A stretch of DNA of 64,000 nucleotides from Mycobacterium sp. 3519A. GTDB taxonomy: Bacteria > Actinomycetota > Actinomycetes > Mycobacteriales > Mycobacteriaceae. Location: positions 2,634,734-2,698,733 of the forward strand of contig NZ_OESG01000014.1 in assembly GCF_900240945.1 (NCBI RefSeq), in the 5' to 3' direction. Positions 35,733-45,860 of this stretch are shown here, piece by piece (the stretch's first letter is position 1; every line of letters begins with the position of its first letter). The position numbers and the translations under genes are program-made. The notes under the pieces were generated by a model. That model was not told where the DNA came from and made no database searches. It saw only the letters and a list, made by a program, of their open reading frames with translations.

Positions 35733-36194
35733 ATGACCACCATCACGGGTATTCCCGCGCACGCGCTGCTTGTGCACGCGATCGTCGTGCTTGCGCCACT
35801 GACCGCGCTGCTCGAGATGCTGTGCGCGGTGTGGCCTGCGGCGCGCCGACGGCTGGTGTGGTTGGTGCTGGCGTTCGCCGCGGTGACGCTGGTGCTGACG
35901 CCGCTGACCACCGAGGCGGGGGAGTGGCTCTACGACCAACAGGCCCAGCCGAGCCCGATCCTGCAGGAGCACGCCGAGCGCGCTGATTGGATGATCTACT
36001 TCTCCATCGGCCTGCTGGTCGTGGCCGTCGCGCTCGCCGTGTTGCATTGGCTGACAAGCAGATCGGACAAGCCGAGGACCGCCCTGTCGGCGATCGTCGC
36101 CGTCTTGGCGATTGCCGTCGGCGTGTCGTCGATCGTCGGTGTGGTGCGCATCGGCGACGCCGGCGCGGAGGCGGTGTGGGGCCGGCAGGGCTGA
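35733..36194 (+). CDS. DUF2231 family membrane protein
   Basis: This 153-residue protein has four transmembrane helices. The N-terminus ITGIPAHALLVHAIVVLAPL carries the two histidines typical of DUF2231, which are suspected haem or metal ligands. The helices continue with LVWLVLAFAAVTLVLTPL and IYFSIGLLVVAVALAVL. Function unknown. ATG 35733 has a GAGGAG site, and TATAAAT about 25 nt upstream may be its -10 box. It follows fbiC by 71 bp and converges on the YceI gene. Confidence 0.82.
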   Translation: MTTITGIPAHALLVHAIVVLAPLTALLEMLCAVWPAARRRLVWLVLAFAAVTLVLTPLTTEAGEWLYDQQAQPSPILQEHAERADWMIYFSIGLLVVAVALAVLHWLTSRSDKPRTALSAIVAVLAIAVGVSSIVGVVRIGDAGAEAVWGRQG

Positions 36195-36216
36195 CGCCCC
36201 ACCGGCCCGCGCATCG

Positions 36217-36777
36217 TCAGGCCTGCTTGACCGCCTCGATCTCCAGCGTGATCGTGACCTTGTCACCGACGACCGTGCCGCCGGTCTCCAGCGGCATCTC
36301 GATGTCGATGCCGAAGTCCTTGCGGTTCAACACCACTGACGCGTCGAAACCAGCGACCTCACCGTGGCCCATACCCGGGTGGACGCCGTTGAACTCGAGG
36401 TCAAGGGTGACCGGCTTGGTGACGCCCTTGAGCGTGAACTCGCCGTCGACTGCGTAGTTGTCGCCGTTGGCCCGCACGTTGGTGGACCGGAACGTGGCGG
36501 TGGGGTGCTTCTCGACCTCGAAGAAGTCCGCCGATTTGATGTGCCCGTCACGTTGCTCGTTGTTCGTGTTGATCGAGTCGACCGCGATCTCGGCCGTCAC
36601 CGACGGGGTGCCGTCCTGCGCCACCACGATGGCGCCGCTGAACTTCTCGAAGCGGCCTCGAACCTTGCTCACCATCAGGTGGCGTACCGAAAAGTTGATC
36701 GAGGAGTGCACCGGATCGATGGCCCAGGTCCCCGCGCCGAGCTGGCTGGTCGCGGTGGCTTCAGAAGTCGAGGTCAT
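36217..36777 (-). CDS. YceI family lipid-binding protein
   Basis: This 186-residue protein has the YceI lipocalin-like barrel, which binds polyisoprenoids or related lipids. Family motifs include WAIDPVHSSINFSVRHLMVSK near the N-terminus, GHIKSADFFEVEKHPTATF in the middle, and LNRKDFGIDIEMPL near the end. No signal peptide is present, unlike the E. coli protein, so it is probably cytosolic. ATG 36777 was preferred over GTG 36792. The promoter carries the palindrome CGGACTGTAGTCCG, which suggests control by a TetR-like repressor encoded elsewhere. Confidence 0.9.
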   Translation of the reverse strand: MTSTSEATATSQLGAGTWAIDPVHSSINFSVRHLMVSKVRGRFEKFSGAIVVAQDGTPSVTAEIAVDSINTNNEQRDGHIKSADFFEVEKHPTATFRSTNVRANGDNYAVDGEFTLKGVTKPVTLDLEFNGVHPGMGHGEVAGFDASVVLNRKDFGIDIEMPLETGGTVVGDKVTITLEIEAVKQA

Positions 36778-36833
36778 GTGCGTCTCTTTCACCTAGTGGC
36801 GTCGGCCTTCCCGACACCTTCGACGAAACTAAA

Positions 36834-36847
36834 CGGACTGTAGTCCG
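36834..36847. promoter_or_regulatory. Palindromic operator CGGACTGTAGTCCG of the yceI gene
   Basis: A perfect 14-bp dyad (6-bp arms, 2-bp centre) lies 56 nt upstream of the YceI start, where -10/-35 elements would be. It has the size and symmetry of TetR-family operators. No regulator gene is adjacent. Confidence 0.5.
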
Positions 36848-36881
36848 AATCCATTCCCCGGCGCGTTTGGGCGCGTCAGAA

Positions 36882-36897
36882 TTAACGCTGGCGTTAA
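36882..36897. promoter_or_regulatory. Perfect palindrome TTAACGCTGGCGTTAA
   Basis: This 16-bp dyad (7-bp arms, TG centre) ends 46 nt before the ATG of the secreted protein at 36944. It resembles the TTAC-N6-GTAA dyads upstream of the GjpA-like genes in its TTA/TAA ends, CTG centre and distance. Confidence 0.5.
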
Positions 36898-36943
36898 CCT
36901 TGCATTCACCGTCAGTTCAGCTCGGGTTCAAAGGAGAACTTCG

Positions 36944-39273
<2,330 letters not shown>

Positions 39274-39825
39274 TCAACCCTTCAATGCCGTGGCGACTTC
39301 GTCGAGCCAGTCGATGGCGCTTTCCTCTGCGCGGATACCGCCGCGCAGCACGAGGTATTGATGCAGGGCGGCCCCTGACAGCCCTTTCGGGTCGGGAAAC
39401 TGCCGCTTCTCGAAACCGCGGTACGTGTCGAGGAGTTCGGCGCGCTCAGCGCGCAGCGCAGCCACCTGAGCGCGCACCGCGTCGACGTCACCGTATTCGC
39501 AGCCACGCACCTTGACTGCGATGTCGCGGGTGCGGTTGTCGGCCACCGAACTACCGCGCCCCGACAGCGGTTCGGCGATCCAGCGCGCCAGTTCGGCACG
39601 TCCCGCGTCGGAGACGGTGTAGACCTTCTTGTCCGGCCTGCCCTGTTGCGCGACCGGAGTGACGCTCACCCACCCGTCGTCCTCCATCGCCCTCAAGGTG
39701 CGATAGATCTGCTGATGGGTCGCCGCCCAGAAGTAGCCGATGGACCGGTCGAATCGGCGGGCCAGCTCGTAACCGGAGCCAGCCTGTTCGCACAGCGAAA
39801 CCAGAATCGCGTGGGGCAGGGCCAC
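39274..39825 (-). CDS. PadR family transcriptional regulator
   Basis: This 183-residue protein has the PadR winged helix at the N-terminus (ALPHAILVSLCEQAGSGYEL to WAATHQQIYRTLRAMEDDGW and GRPDKKVYTVSDAGRAEL). A C-terminal helical Vir_act_alpha_C dimerisation domain follows. It matches M. tuberculosis Rv1176c in position upstream of fadH. GTG 39825 is the start. The palindrome TGCAACTTGTTGCA lies 31 nt upstream and is likely its operator, giving autoregulation and control of fadH. Confidence 0.88.
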   Translation of the reverse strand: MALPHAILVSLCEQAGSGYELARRFDRSIGYFWAATHQQIYRTLRAMEDDGWVSVTPVAQQGRPDKKVYTVSDAGRAELARWIAEPLSGRGSSVADNRTRDIAVKVRGCEYGDVDAVRAQVAALRAERAELLDTYRGFEKRQFPDPKGLSGAALHQYLVLRGGIRAEESAIDWLDEVATALKG

Positions 39826-39856
39826 GAGGGGAGCTTAAGACGAATCCGCGGCGCTA

Positions 39857-39870
39857 TGCAACTTGTTGCA
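39857..39870. promoter_or_regulatory. Probable PadR operator TGCAACTTGTTGCA
   Basis: Perfect 6-bp arms around a TT centre, 31 nt upstream of the padR-fadH operon start. A further TGCAA lies 2 bp to the right. Dyads in this position are typical autoregulatory PadR sites. Confidence 0.55.
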
Positions 39871-39904
39871 GTGCAATCAAGCGCATAGGCCGCGGATCGT
39901 CACC

Positions 39905-40228
39905 TCAGCACCAGTTCACGTGGACGTCGGTGCCGCCCGAGTTGACGCGCACCGAGCAGTCGACGGACTTAGTTGAGCTAAGTAGTGGAACCCGTGATGT
40001 GCCCGCAGGTGATCGTCAGCGCCAGCTGAAATCGTCACCTACGGCGGGGTAGTTGATCTGCACCGCGCTGTCGACCGGCCGGTCCGTGGTCGACAGTGGT
40101 TGCCTGGTGTACGCGTCGTCTCGACCGGGGACGACGTAGTCCGGCGACGCCATTGCAGGGCCGGCCAAACCGATGGTGATCGCCGCGAAGGCGCCAGCGC
40201 TGGCCAGGCCGAGGGCGAATTTCCTCAT
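39905..40228 (-). pseudogene. Small secreted protein gene interrupted by an in-frame TGA
   Basis: The frame starts at ATG 40228 with a good signal peptide (MRKFALGLASAGAFAAITIG, cleavage near AMAS) and is open for 70 codons to TGA 40018-40016. It then continues in the same frame, without further stops, for 36 more codons, through VDCSVRVN and TDVHVNWC to TGA 39907-39905. The C-terminal Cys pair resembles the family of the protein at 36944. The full product would be about 107 residues, the usual size. Either a nonsense mutation has inactivated it, a short 70-residue product is made, or the base is a sequencing error. Confidence 0.65.
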
Positions 40229-40595
40229 TCCTGACTCCTTGTATACGACTTAGGCAGACCTAAGTGATTAACATCTGGTTAAACGTCTGGACAATTGCCG
40301 CTTCTTCCTGAAAATGTCCGTTTTCGCTGAATGCGGCCAAGATCACTGCGATCAGGGCACGTGCCGCGCCGTCACGTGGCCTCCGGTGCACGGGAACCGA
40401 GGTGTGTCCCTAGGCGTGCTGTATGTGCAACGTCTAGTATCAGTAACCACGCGGAACCCTTAACCCGGGCGACGCGGAAGTTAGGGCACACTGACACGCG
40501 CGTCCAAGTTTCGGCAACGGATACTTGGCAACGACTTTTCGGCGGGCCCGACCAAAGCACGGCAGCCCCACTGACAGGAGATCGAGGAGACCTCA
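40229..40595. other. Intergenic region upstream of fdxC
   Basis: No gene was recognised. Next to the secreted pseudogene it holds the inverted repeat ACTTAGG-CAGA-CCTAAGT (40248-40265); nearer fdxC there is GC-rich sequence with two CACGTG-type palindromes near 40360 and 40374. It presumably contains the divergent promoters of the pseudogene and fdxC. Confidence 0.45.
40248..40265. promoter_or_regulatory. Inverted repeat ACTTAGGCAGACCTAAGT
   Basis: An 18-bp dyad with 7-bp arms, 20 nt upstream of the pseudogene start. A similar dyad, ACTTAG-TTGAG-CTAAGT, occurs inside the pseudogene at 39967-39983. The spacing is too short for a standard IdeR iron box. Confidence 0.4.
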
Positions 40596-40922
40596 GTGAC
40601 GTACACGATTGCCGAACCCTGCGTCGACATCAAAGACAAGGCATGTATCGAGGAGTGCCCTGTCGATTGCATCTACGAGGGCGCACGCATGCTGTACATC
40701 CACCCGGACGAGTGCGTCGACTGCGGCGCATGCGAGCCGGTCTGCCCGGTCGAGGCCATCTACTACGAAGATGACGTGCCCGATCAGTGGAGTGGATACA
40801 CCCAGATCAACGCCGACTTCTTCAGCGAACTCGGATCGCCGGGCGGGGCCTCGAAGGTGGGGCTGACCGAGAACGATCCCGAGCCGGTGAAAAGCCTGCC
40901 GCCACAAGGTGAGGACTCCTAA
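40596..40922 (+). CDS. fdxC: FdxC, seven-iron ferredoxin
   Basis: This 108-residue electron carrier holds a [3Fe-4S] and a [4Fe-4S] cluster. Cysteines at 9, 17, 21, 25 (CVDIKDKACIEECPVDC) and 40, 43, 46, 50 (CVDCGACEPVC) follow the FdxA/FdxC pattern. It matches M. tuberculosis Rv1177 in position between fadH/padR and dapC. GTG 40596 has GAGGAG about 7 nt upstream. The aminotransferase frame begins at its stop codon, implying coupled translation. Confidence 0.93.
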   Translation: MTYTIAEPCVDIKDKACIEECPVDCIYEGARMLYIHPDECVDCGACEPVCPVEAIYYEDDVPDQWSGYTQINADFFSELGSPGGASKVGLTENDPEPVKSLPPQGEDS

Positions 40923-40948
40923 CGGCTCGCGCGGAGCTTCGTAAGCGC

Positions 40949-42037
40949 GTCTCGGCGTTTCTGCCGGAATTCCCCTGGGACACCCTGGCGGACGTCACCG
41001 CGCTCGCGAAGTCGCACCCCGACGGCATCGTCGACCTGTCGGTGGGCACACCGGTCGATCCGGTGGCACCGCTGATCCGCGACGCCCTCGCCGCGGCCAG
41101 TTCTGCTCCGGGTTACCCGACGACCGCGGGCACCCCCGCGTTGCGGGCGTCTGCGGTGGCGGCCCTGCGGCGCAGGTATGGCATCACCGGGTTGGCTGAC
41201 GATGCCGTGCTTCCGGTCATCGGGACCAAGGAACTGATCGCATGGCTGCCGACGCTGCTCGGCCTCGGCTCCGACGACGTCGTCGTCGTACCTGAATTGG
41301 CTTATCCCACATACGAAGTCGGCGCGCTGCTGGCCGGCGCCCAGGTGCTGCGGGCTGATTCGCTGACGCAACTCGGTCCGCAGAGGCCCGCGCTGGTCTA
41401 TCTCAACTCGCCGAGCAACCCGACCGGCAAGGTGCTTGGCGTCGACCACCTCCGCAAGGTCGTGGGGTGGGCCCGCGAGCGTGGCGCGTTGGTGGCCTCC
41501 GACGAGTGCTATCTGGGGCTCGGGTGGGACGCGCAGCCGTATTCGGTGCTGCATCCCGACGTCTGCGACGGCGACCACACCGGGTTGCTGGCCGTGCACT
41601 CCTTGTCGAAGACCTCGTCGTTGGCGGGCTACCGCGCGGGTTTCGTCGCCGGCGACCCCGCCGTGGTCGGCGAACTGCTGGCGGTGCGCAAACACGCGGG
41701 CATGATGGTGCCGACGCCGATCCAGGCGGCCATGGTGGCCGCACTCGACGACGATCCGCACGAAGTCGAGCAGCGTCGGCGCTACGAGCGGCGCCGCGCC
41801 GTGCTGCTGCCCGCGTTGCAGGCGGCCGGCCTGACCGTCGACAACTCCGAGGCTGGGCTGTACATCTGGGGCACCCGCGGCGAACCCTGCCGCGACACCC
41901 TCGCGTGGCTGGCGCAGCGCGGGATCCTGGTGGCGCCCGGCGAGTTCTACGGTCCGCGGGGAGCGCAGCATGTCCGGGTCGCGTTGACGGCGTCCGACGA
42001 GCGGATCGACGCGGCGGTAGTGCGGTTGACGTCTTAG
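40949..42037 (+). CDS. dapC: DapC-type succinyldiaminopimelate aminotransferase, start codon unclear
   Basis: This PLP-dependent class-I aminotransferase of the lysine/meso-diaminopimelate pathway converts N-succinyl-2-amino-6-ketopimelate to N-succinyl-LL-DAP. It has YLNSPSNPTG, the acidic PLP contact in VASDECYLGLGW, and the PLP lysine in HSLSKTSSLAGYRAGF. It aligns with M. tuberculosis Rv1178. The conserved N-terminus (VSAFLPEFPWDTLADVTAL) is present in frame, but no ATG, GTG or TTG precedes it after the in-frame stop at 40910. At the expected start the codon is GTC (40949). The first canonical start, GTG 41042, would cut 31 conserved residues. The start given is therefore positional. It is co-transcribed with fdxC. 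Confidence 0.8.
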   Translation, partial: VSAFLPEFPWDTLADVTALAKSHPDGIVDLSVGTPVDPVAPLIRDALAAASSAPGYPTTAGTPALRASAVAALRRRYGITGLADDAVLPVIGTKELIAWLPTLLGLGSDDVVVVPELAYPTYEVGALLAGAQVLRADSLTQLGPQRPALVYLNSPSNPTGKVLGVDHLRKVVGWARERGALVASDECYLGLGWDAQPYSVLHPDVCDGDHTGLLAVHSLSKTSSLAGYRAGFVAGDPAVVGELLAVRKHAGMMVPTPIQAAMVAALDDDPHEVEQRRRYERRRAVLLPALQAAGLTVDNSEAGLYIWGTRGEPCRDTLAWLAQRGILVAPGEFYGPRGAQHVRVALTASDERIDAAVVRLTS

Positions 42038-42045
42038 CCCCGGCG

Positions 42046-42102
42046 CGAACGTGAGCTTGTGCTCGACAACTTGCGAAAATTTCGTGCATAAGCTCACGTT
42101 CG
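42046..42102. repeat. Long inverted repeat between dapC and the truncated GNAT gene
   Basis: Arms CGAACGTGAGCTT (42046-42058) and AAGCTCACGTTCG (42090-42102) pair perfectly; the stem continues with mismatches through TGC/GCA, and the centre holds TTGCGAAAATTTCG. The outer CGAACGT and the central AAATTT-TGCGAA-like sequence recall the palindrome at 15176-15232. It may act as a bidirectional terminator or be a small mobile repeat. Confidence 0.75.
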
Positions 42103-42502
42103 GCGAATCAGCGTCGAGCTCGGCCACATCGGCACGAACCCAGGATCGAACTGCGGCGGTGCCATCCCGGTCGCCCGGGTCGATGTAGACACAGCCGATG
42201 ACGTCATCCGAGTCGGGCGCGAGCACCGAGTAGGCGAAGGCAACGCGCCGCTCGAACTCGTCGGCATGCTGCACCAGATCACCGAGGTTCTGCTCCGCTG
42301 AGAATCCTTCGTCGGGCGGCCAGCCGCGGTTCTCGAAGCCCGGTGTGGTCTGCACGTGCGCGATGCTCGACATCCACGCCGCGTGGTCTCGGGTGTTGTG
42401 CTCAGGGCCAAGCGGCTCGAGCCTGAAGCGGGTGGCGCGAAGCTCGGTGGGAACGACGAAGTCATCGGGCACCAACGGCTTGCTTCTCAACTCCTCCGGC
42501 AT
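42103..42502 (-). pseudogene. GNAT N-acetyltransferase truncated at its 3' end
   Basis: Codons from ATG 42502 give MPEELRSKPLVPDDFVVPTE and a good match to a family of actinobacterial GNAT-like proteins, including EPLGPEHNTRDHAAWMSSI and VIGCVYIDPGD. The conserved run ends at VRSWVRADVAELDAD, about 40 residues short of the usual C-terminus, exactly where the inverted repeat at 42046-42102 begins. The frame stays open by chance through the antisense of dapC to 40919, which would give an implausible 527-residue product. The acetyl-CoA-binding part is probably incomplete, so I treat it as non-functional. Confidence 0.65.
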
Positions 42503-42556
42503 GCCGTCAGCTTTGCACCTCGTTGTCGGGGCCGCGACCGCTGGAAGGTTCGGCGA

Positions 42557-44134
42557 CTAGGCCTCCGTCGCACGCAAGCTCAGCGCCAGCACCAAGCGGT
42601 CGTCGGGGTCGTCCAACGAGGTCGACAGCAGCTTCTCGATCCGACGCACGCGATAACGCACGGTATTCGGATGCACATGCAACCGCTGGGCGACCGCGGC
42701 GATGTCGCCGAACCCGTCGAGGTACGCCTGCAGCGTCTCGGCCAGCATCGGTTCGTCGTCGCGCAGTCGACGCACCCGCGGATCCACCAGCCGCGGCTGG
42801 CCCGCCACCTGCGAGACGATCTCGTCGAGCAGCACCGTGGTACGCGCCTCGTCGAGCGAACTGACCTGACCGATGGCGCCGGGATGCCGCGCGGCGCTGT
42901 CGAACACCCGATCCACCTCGGCGCGGGCCGAAGCCGCCGCAGCCAGTCCGGCGAGCGGTGCGGCGATCACCGCGCGCAGCGTCAGCCCGAGTTCGCGCCG
43001 CAATGCCGCGACGACGCCGCGCACCCACGACGCCACCGACGACGCGCCGCCGGTCTTGGGCAGCAGCACATACACTCGCTCGCCGGTCGACGCGATCTGG
43101 GCGTCGGCGCGAAAAGCGCTGGCACTCAACGCGATCACGTCCGCCGGAACGGAATTCTCCACGCCGACGAAGCCGATCAGGGCCGCGCGACCGTCGGCCG
43201 TGATGCCGAGTTCGCGGGCGATCGCCCCGATGTCAGGATCCTCGCCGACCAGCCCGAGTAACTCCTGCACCCGCAACGTATGTGTCGACGGCGTCGCCGC
43301 CAGCCGTGACATGATGCGCGCGGCCAGCACCGCGCCACCGCGCAGAATGTCCTCGACGTCGTCGGCCAACGGTGCCGAACCCTGTTGCAGCCAAATGGTT
43401 CCGGCGTAATCCGGCCGTCGCCGCGAATCCGTCGGCGGCAGATGAATGCCGACCGCGAGGCGCGGTCGCAGCCCCAACTCCGGCCGCTCGGCGACCCGGA
43501 CCACATCGCCGCTGGCGCGCAGCGCGTCGAAAATGCCCCACTGCCCAATCCATTCCAGATGTTCGGGCGGGCCCGCGCGGCCGAGGATCGTCAGCCGGCG
43601 CAGTTCGTCGGCTTCGTCGCTGGACGCCGAATAGGCCAGCATGTGGGAGTCGGCGTCCTCGATGCTGATCATCCCGCGGGTCCGATCGGCGATCGACTGG
43701 GCAAGGCCGAACAGATCGGTGCCGGAGTCGTAGAGCGGATCGCCGCGGTCGCCGTGGTGCTCGAAGGCGTGGTTGACCAGTTTGTAGAGCAGCTCCCACC
43801 GGGCCCGCGGTTCGACGGCCACGACCGCGATGCCGAGCGCGACGGCCCGCTTGATCGCGGCCGCCGACGGTTCCTTGACGAAGATGGCGGCGGGCACTCC
43901 CGGCTGCTGGCCGATCCACCGCACCGCCTCGGCGTCCGAGACGCCGAGGAGGAAGAACAGATCCGCTGAGCCTGCTCCGACCGCCAGGCCGAGTCGCACG
44001 TCGTCGGCGTCCACCAGAGCCACCGAGTTCACCGGCATGTCCAGGCCGCGGGGCGCCTCGACCAGCGAGACCATCGTGCGGTCCAGCGCGAGCAGCAGCT
44101 GCCCGAGGCCCAGCCCGGCGGCCTGCTCGACCAT
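42557..44134 (-). CDS. pruC: PucR family regulator of proline catabolism (PruC-like)
   Basis: This 525-residue DNA-binding protein has an N-terminal PucR sensory domain, a central GGDEF-like fold, and a C-terminal helix-turn-helix (about 470-515, LHVHPNTVRYRVRRIEKLL). M. tuberculosis Rv1186c, in the same place and orientation relative to pruA-pruB, activates the proline operon. Divergence from the dehydrogenase gene fits this role. The start is ATG 44134 (MVEQAAGLGLGQLLLALDRT). The 94-bp gap contains two related elements, GTCCGATTCG at 44151 and GTCGATTCGG at 44182, candidate binding sites. Confidence 0.86.
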   Translation of the reverse strand: MVEQAAGLGLGQLLLALDRTMVSLVEAPRGLDMPVNSVALVDADDVRLGLAVGAGSADLFFLLGVSDAEAVRWIGQQPGVPAAIFVKEPSAAAIKRAVALGIAVVAVEPRARWELLYKLVNHAFEHHGDRGDPLYDSGTDLFGLAQSIADRTRGMISIEDADSHMLAYSASSDEADELRRLTILGRAGPPEHLEWIGQWGIFDALRASGDVVRVAERPELGLRPRLAVGIHLPPTDSRRRPDYAGTIWLQQGSAPLADDVEDILRGGAVLAARIMSRLAATPSTHTLRVQELLGLVGEDPDIGAIARELGITADGRAALIGFVGVENSVPADVIALSASAFRADAQIASTGERVYVLLPKTGGASSVASWVRGVVAALRRELGLTLRAVIAAPLAGLAAAASARAEVDRVFDSAARHPGAIGQVSSLDEARTTVLLDEIVSQVAGQPRLVDPRVRRLRDDEPMLAETLQAYLDGFGDIAAVAQRLHVHPNTVRYRVRRIEKLLSTSLDDPDDRLVLALSLRATEA

Positions 44135-44150
44135 GGCGCACTCCTTTGTC

Positions 44151-44191
44151 CGATTCGACTATAAACGGCATATCCTGTTGTCGATTCGGCC
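44151..44191. promoter_or_regulatory. Divergent promoter with repeated (GTC)CGATTCG elements
   Basis: GTCCGATTCG near 44151 and GTCGATTCGG near 44182 flank an AT-rich centre (ACTATAAACGGCATATCC). They lie between pruC and the P5C dehydrogenase gene, so PruC binding is likely but inferred. Confidence 0.4.
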
Positions 44192-44228
44192 ATGTGTTGC
44201 GCGTCGCATTCCGGGGATCCTTGCTCTC

Positions 44229-45860
44229 ATGGACGCCATCACCGACGTGCCCCTGCCGGCCAACGAGCCGGTCCACGATTACGCACCAGGTTCGGGTGAA
44301 CGCACCCGGCTCACCGAACAGCTCCGCACCCTTGCCGCCGACCCGATCGACCTGCCGCACGTCATCGGCGGCGCACACCGGATGGGTGCGGGCGACCGTG
44401 TCGACGTCGTCCAGCCGCACCGGCACAGCGCGCGGTTGGGCACCTTCACCAACGCCCAGCACGCCGACGCGTCGGCGGCGATCGAGGCGGCGATGGCCGC
44501 CAAGGCCGACTGGGAGGCCACCCCGTTCGACGAGCGCGCCGCGGTGTTCCTGCGCGCCGCCGACCTGATGGCTGGACCGTGGCGGGAGAAGATCGCTGCC
44601 GCCACCATGCTCGGGCAGTCCAAGACTGCCTACCAAGCCGAGATCGACTCGCCGTGTGAGCTCGTCGACTTCTGGCGATTCAACGTCGCGTTCGCGCGGC
44701 AGATCCTGGCGCAGCAGCCGATCAGCAGCCGCGGGGTGTGGAACCGCACCGACTACCGGCCGCTGGAAGGCTTCGTCTACGCGATCACGCCGTTCAACTT
44801 CACCGCGATCGCGGGCAACCTGCCGACCGCGCCCGCGCTGATGGGCAACACCGTGGTATGGAAACCCTCGCCGACGCAGATGTTCGCCGCCTACCTGACC
44901 ATGCAACTGCTGGAGGCCGCGGGTCTGCCGCCGGGGGTGATCAACCTGCTCGCGGGTGACGGGATCGCGGTTTCCGATGTGGCCCTTGCCGATCCGCGAC
45001 TGGCGGGCATCCATTTCACCGGCTCGACGGCGACGTTCCAGCACCTGTGGCGGACCGTCGGCGCGAACATCGACCGCTACCACACCTATCCACGGCTCGT
45101 CGGCGAGACCGGCGGCAAGGATTTCGTGGTCGCACATGCGTCGGCGCGCCCGGATGTGTTGCGCACCGCGCTGATTCGCGGTGCGTTCGACTACCAGGGC
45201 CAGAAGTGCTCGGCGGCGTCGCGCGCGTTCATTCCGCGCTCGGTGTGGCAGCAGATGGGCGACGACTTCCTGTCGGCCACCGAGGCATTGCGCTATGGCG
45301 ACGTCACCGACCTGACCAATTACGGCGGGGCGGTCATCGACGAGCGGGCGTTCGCGAAGAACGTCAAGGCCATCGAACGGGCAAAGAGTGCGGCTAACGT
45401 GACCATCGCCGTCGGTGGTGAATACGACGACAGCGAAGGCTATTTCGTGCGCCCGACAGTGCTGTTGTCCGACGACCCGACCGACGAGTCGTTCTGCACC
45501 GAATACTTCGGCCCCATCCTGTCGGTGCACGTGTACGCCGACGACGAGTACGACCGGATACTCGGCGTCGTCGACACCGGTGCGAAGTACGCGTTGACCG
45601 GTGCGGTGATCGCCGACGACCGATCCGCGGTGCTGGCCGCCGAGAAACGGCTACGGCATGCGGCGGGCAACTTCTACGTCAACGACAAGCCGACGGGAGC
45701 CGTCGTCGGGCAGCAGCCGTTCGGCGGGTCGCGGGCGTCGGGCACCAACGACAAGGCGGGTTCGGCGCTGAACCTGCTGCGCTGGACGTCGGCTCGGTCG
45801 ATCAAGGAAACCTTTGTGCCGCCCACCGATCACAATTACCCGCACATGGAGTCGGAATGA
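44229..45860 (+). CDS. pruA: L-glutamate gamma-semialdehyde (1-pyrroline-5-carboxylate) dehydrogenase
   Basis: This 543-residue ALDH-superfamily enzyme oxidises glutamate semialdehyde, formed from P5C, to glutamate with NAD+. It has HFTGSTATFQHL, the general-base region LVGETGGKDFVVAHA (Glu about 293), and the nucleophile in DYQGQKCSAASR (Cys about 327), all characteristic of the P5CDH group. The C-terminal FGGSRASGTNDKAGS and NYPHM end are also family features. ATG 44229 is used; the frame is open further upstream but crosses the divergent promoter. The product matches M. tuberculosis Rv1187 (rocA). It overlaps pruB by 4 bp. Confidence 0.94.
   Translation: MDAITDVPLPANEPVHDYAPGSGERTRLTEQLRTLAADPIDLPHVIGGAHRMGAGDRVDVVQPHRHSARLGTFTNAQHADASAAIEAAMAAKADWEATPFDERAAVFLRAADLMAGPWREKIAAATMLGQSKTAYQAEIDSPCELVDFWRFNVAFARQILAQQPISSRGVWNRTDYRPLEGFVYAITPFNFTAIAGNLPTAPALMGNTVVWKPSPTQMFAAYLTMQLLEAAGLPPGVINLLAGDGIAVSDVALADPRLAGIHFTGSTATFQHLWRTVGANIDRYHTYPRLVGETGGKDFVVAHASARPDVLRTALIRGAFDYQGQKCSAASRAFIPRSVWQQMGDDFLSATEALRYGDVTDLTNYGGAVIDERAFAKNVKAIERAKSAANVTIAVGGEYDDSEGYFVRPTVLLSDDPTDESFCTEYFGPILSVHVYADDEYDRILGVVDTGAKYALTGAVIADDRSAVLAAEKRLRHAAGNFYVNDKPTGAVVGQQPFGGSRASGTNDKAGSALNLLRWTSARSIKETFVPPTDHNYPHMESE

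Noticed and set aside
40248..40265. IdeR iron box
   Set aside because: TTAGG and CCTAA arms are present but 4 nt apart rather than the 9 nt of the 19-bp iron box.
40919..42502. Open minus-strand frame of 527 codons opposite dapC
   Set aside because: Only the first 130 codons match a protein family (GNAT); the rest is antisense to the well-conserved aminotransferase and open by GC bias.
43233..45530. Minus-strand frame of 765 codons across pruC and pruA
   Set aside because: It lies antisense to pruA and out of frame in pruC, both confidently assigned; low-complexity Arg/Gly-rich composition is typical of a shadow.
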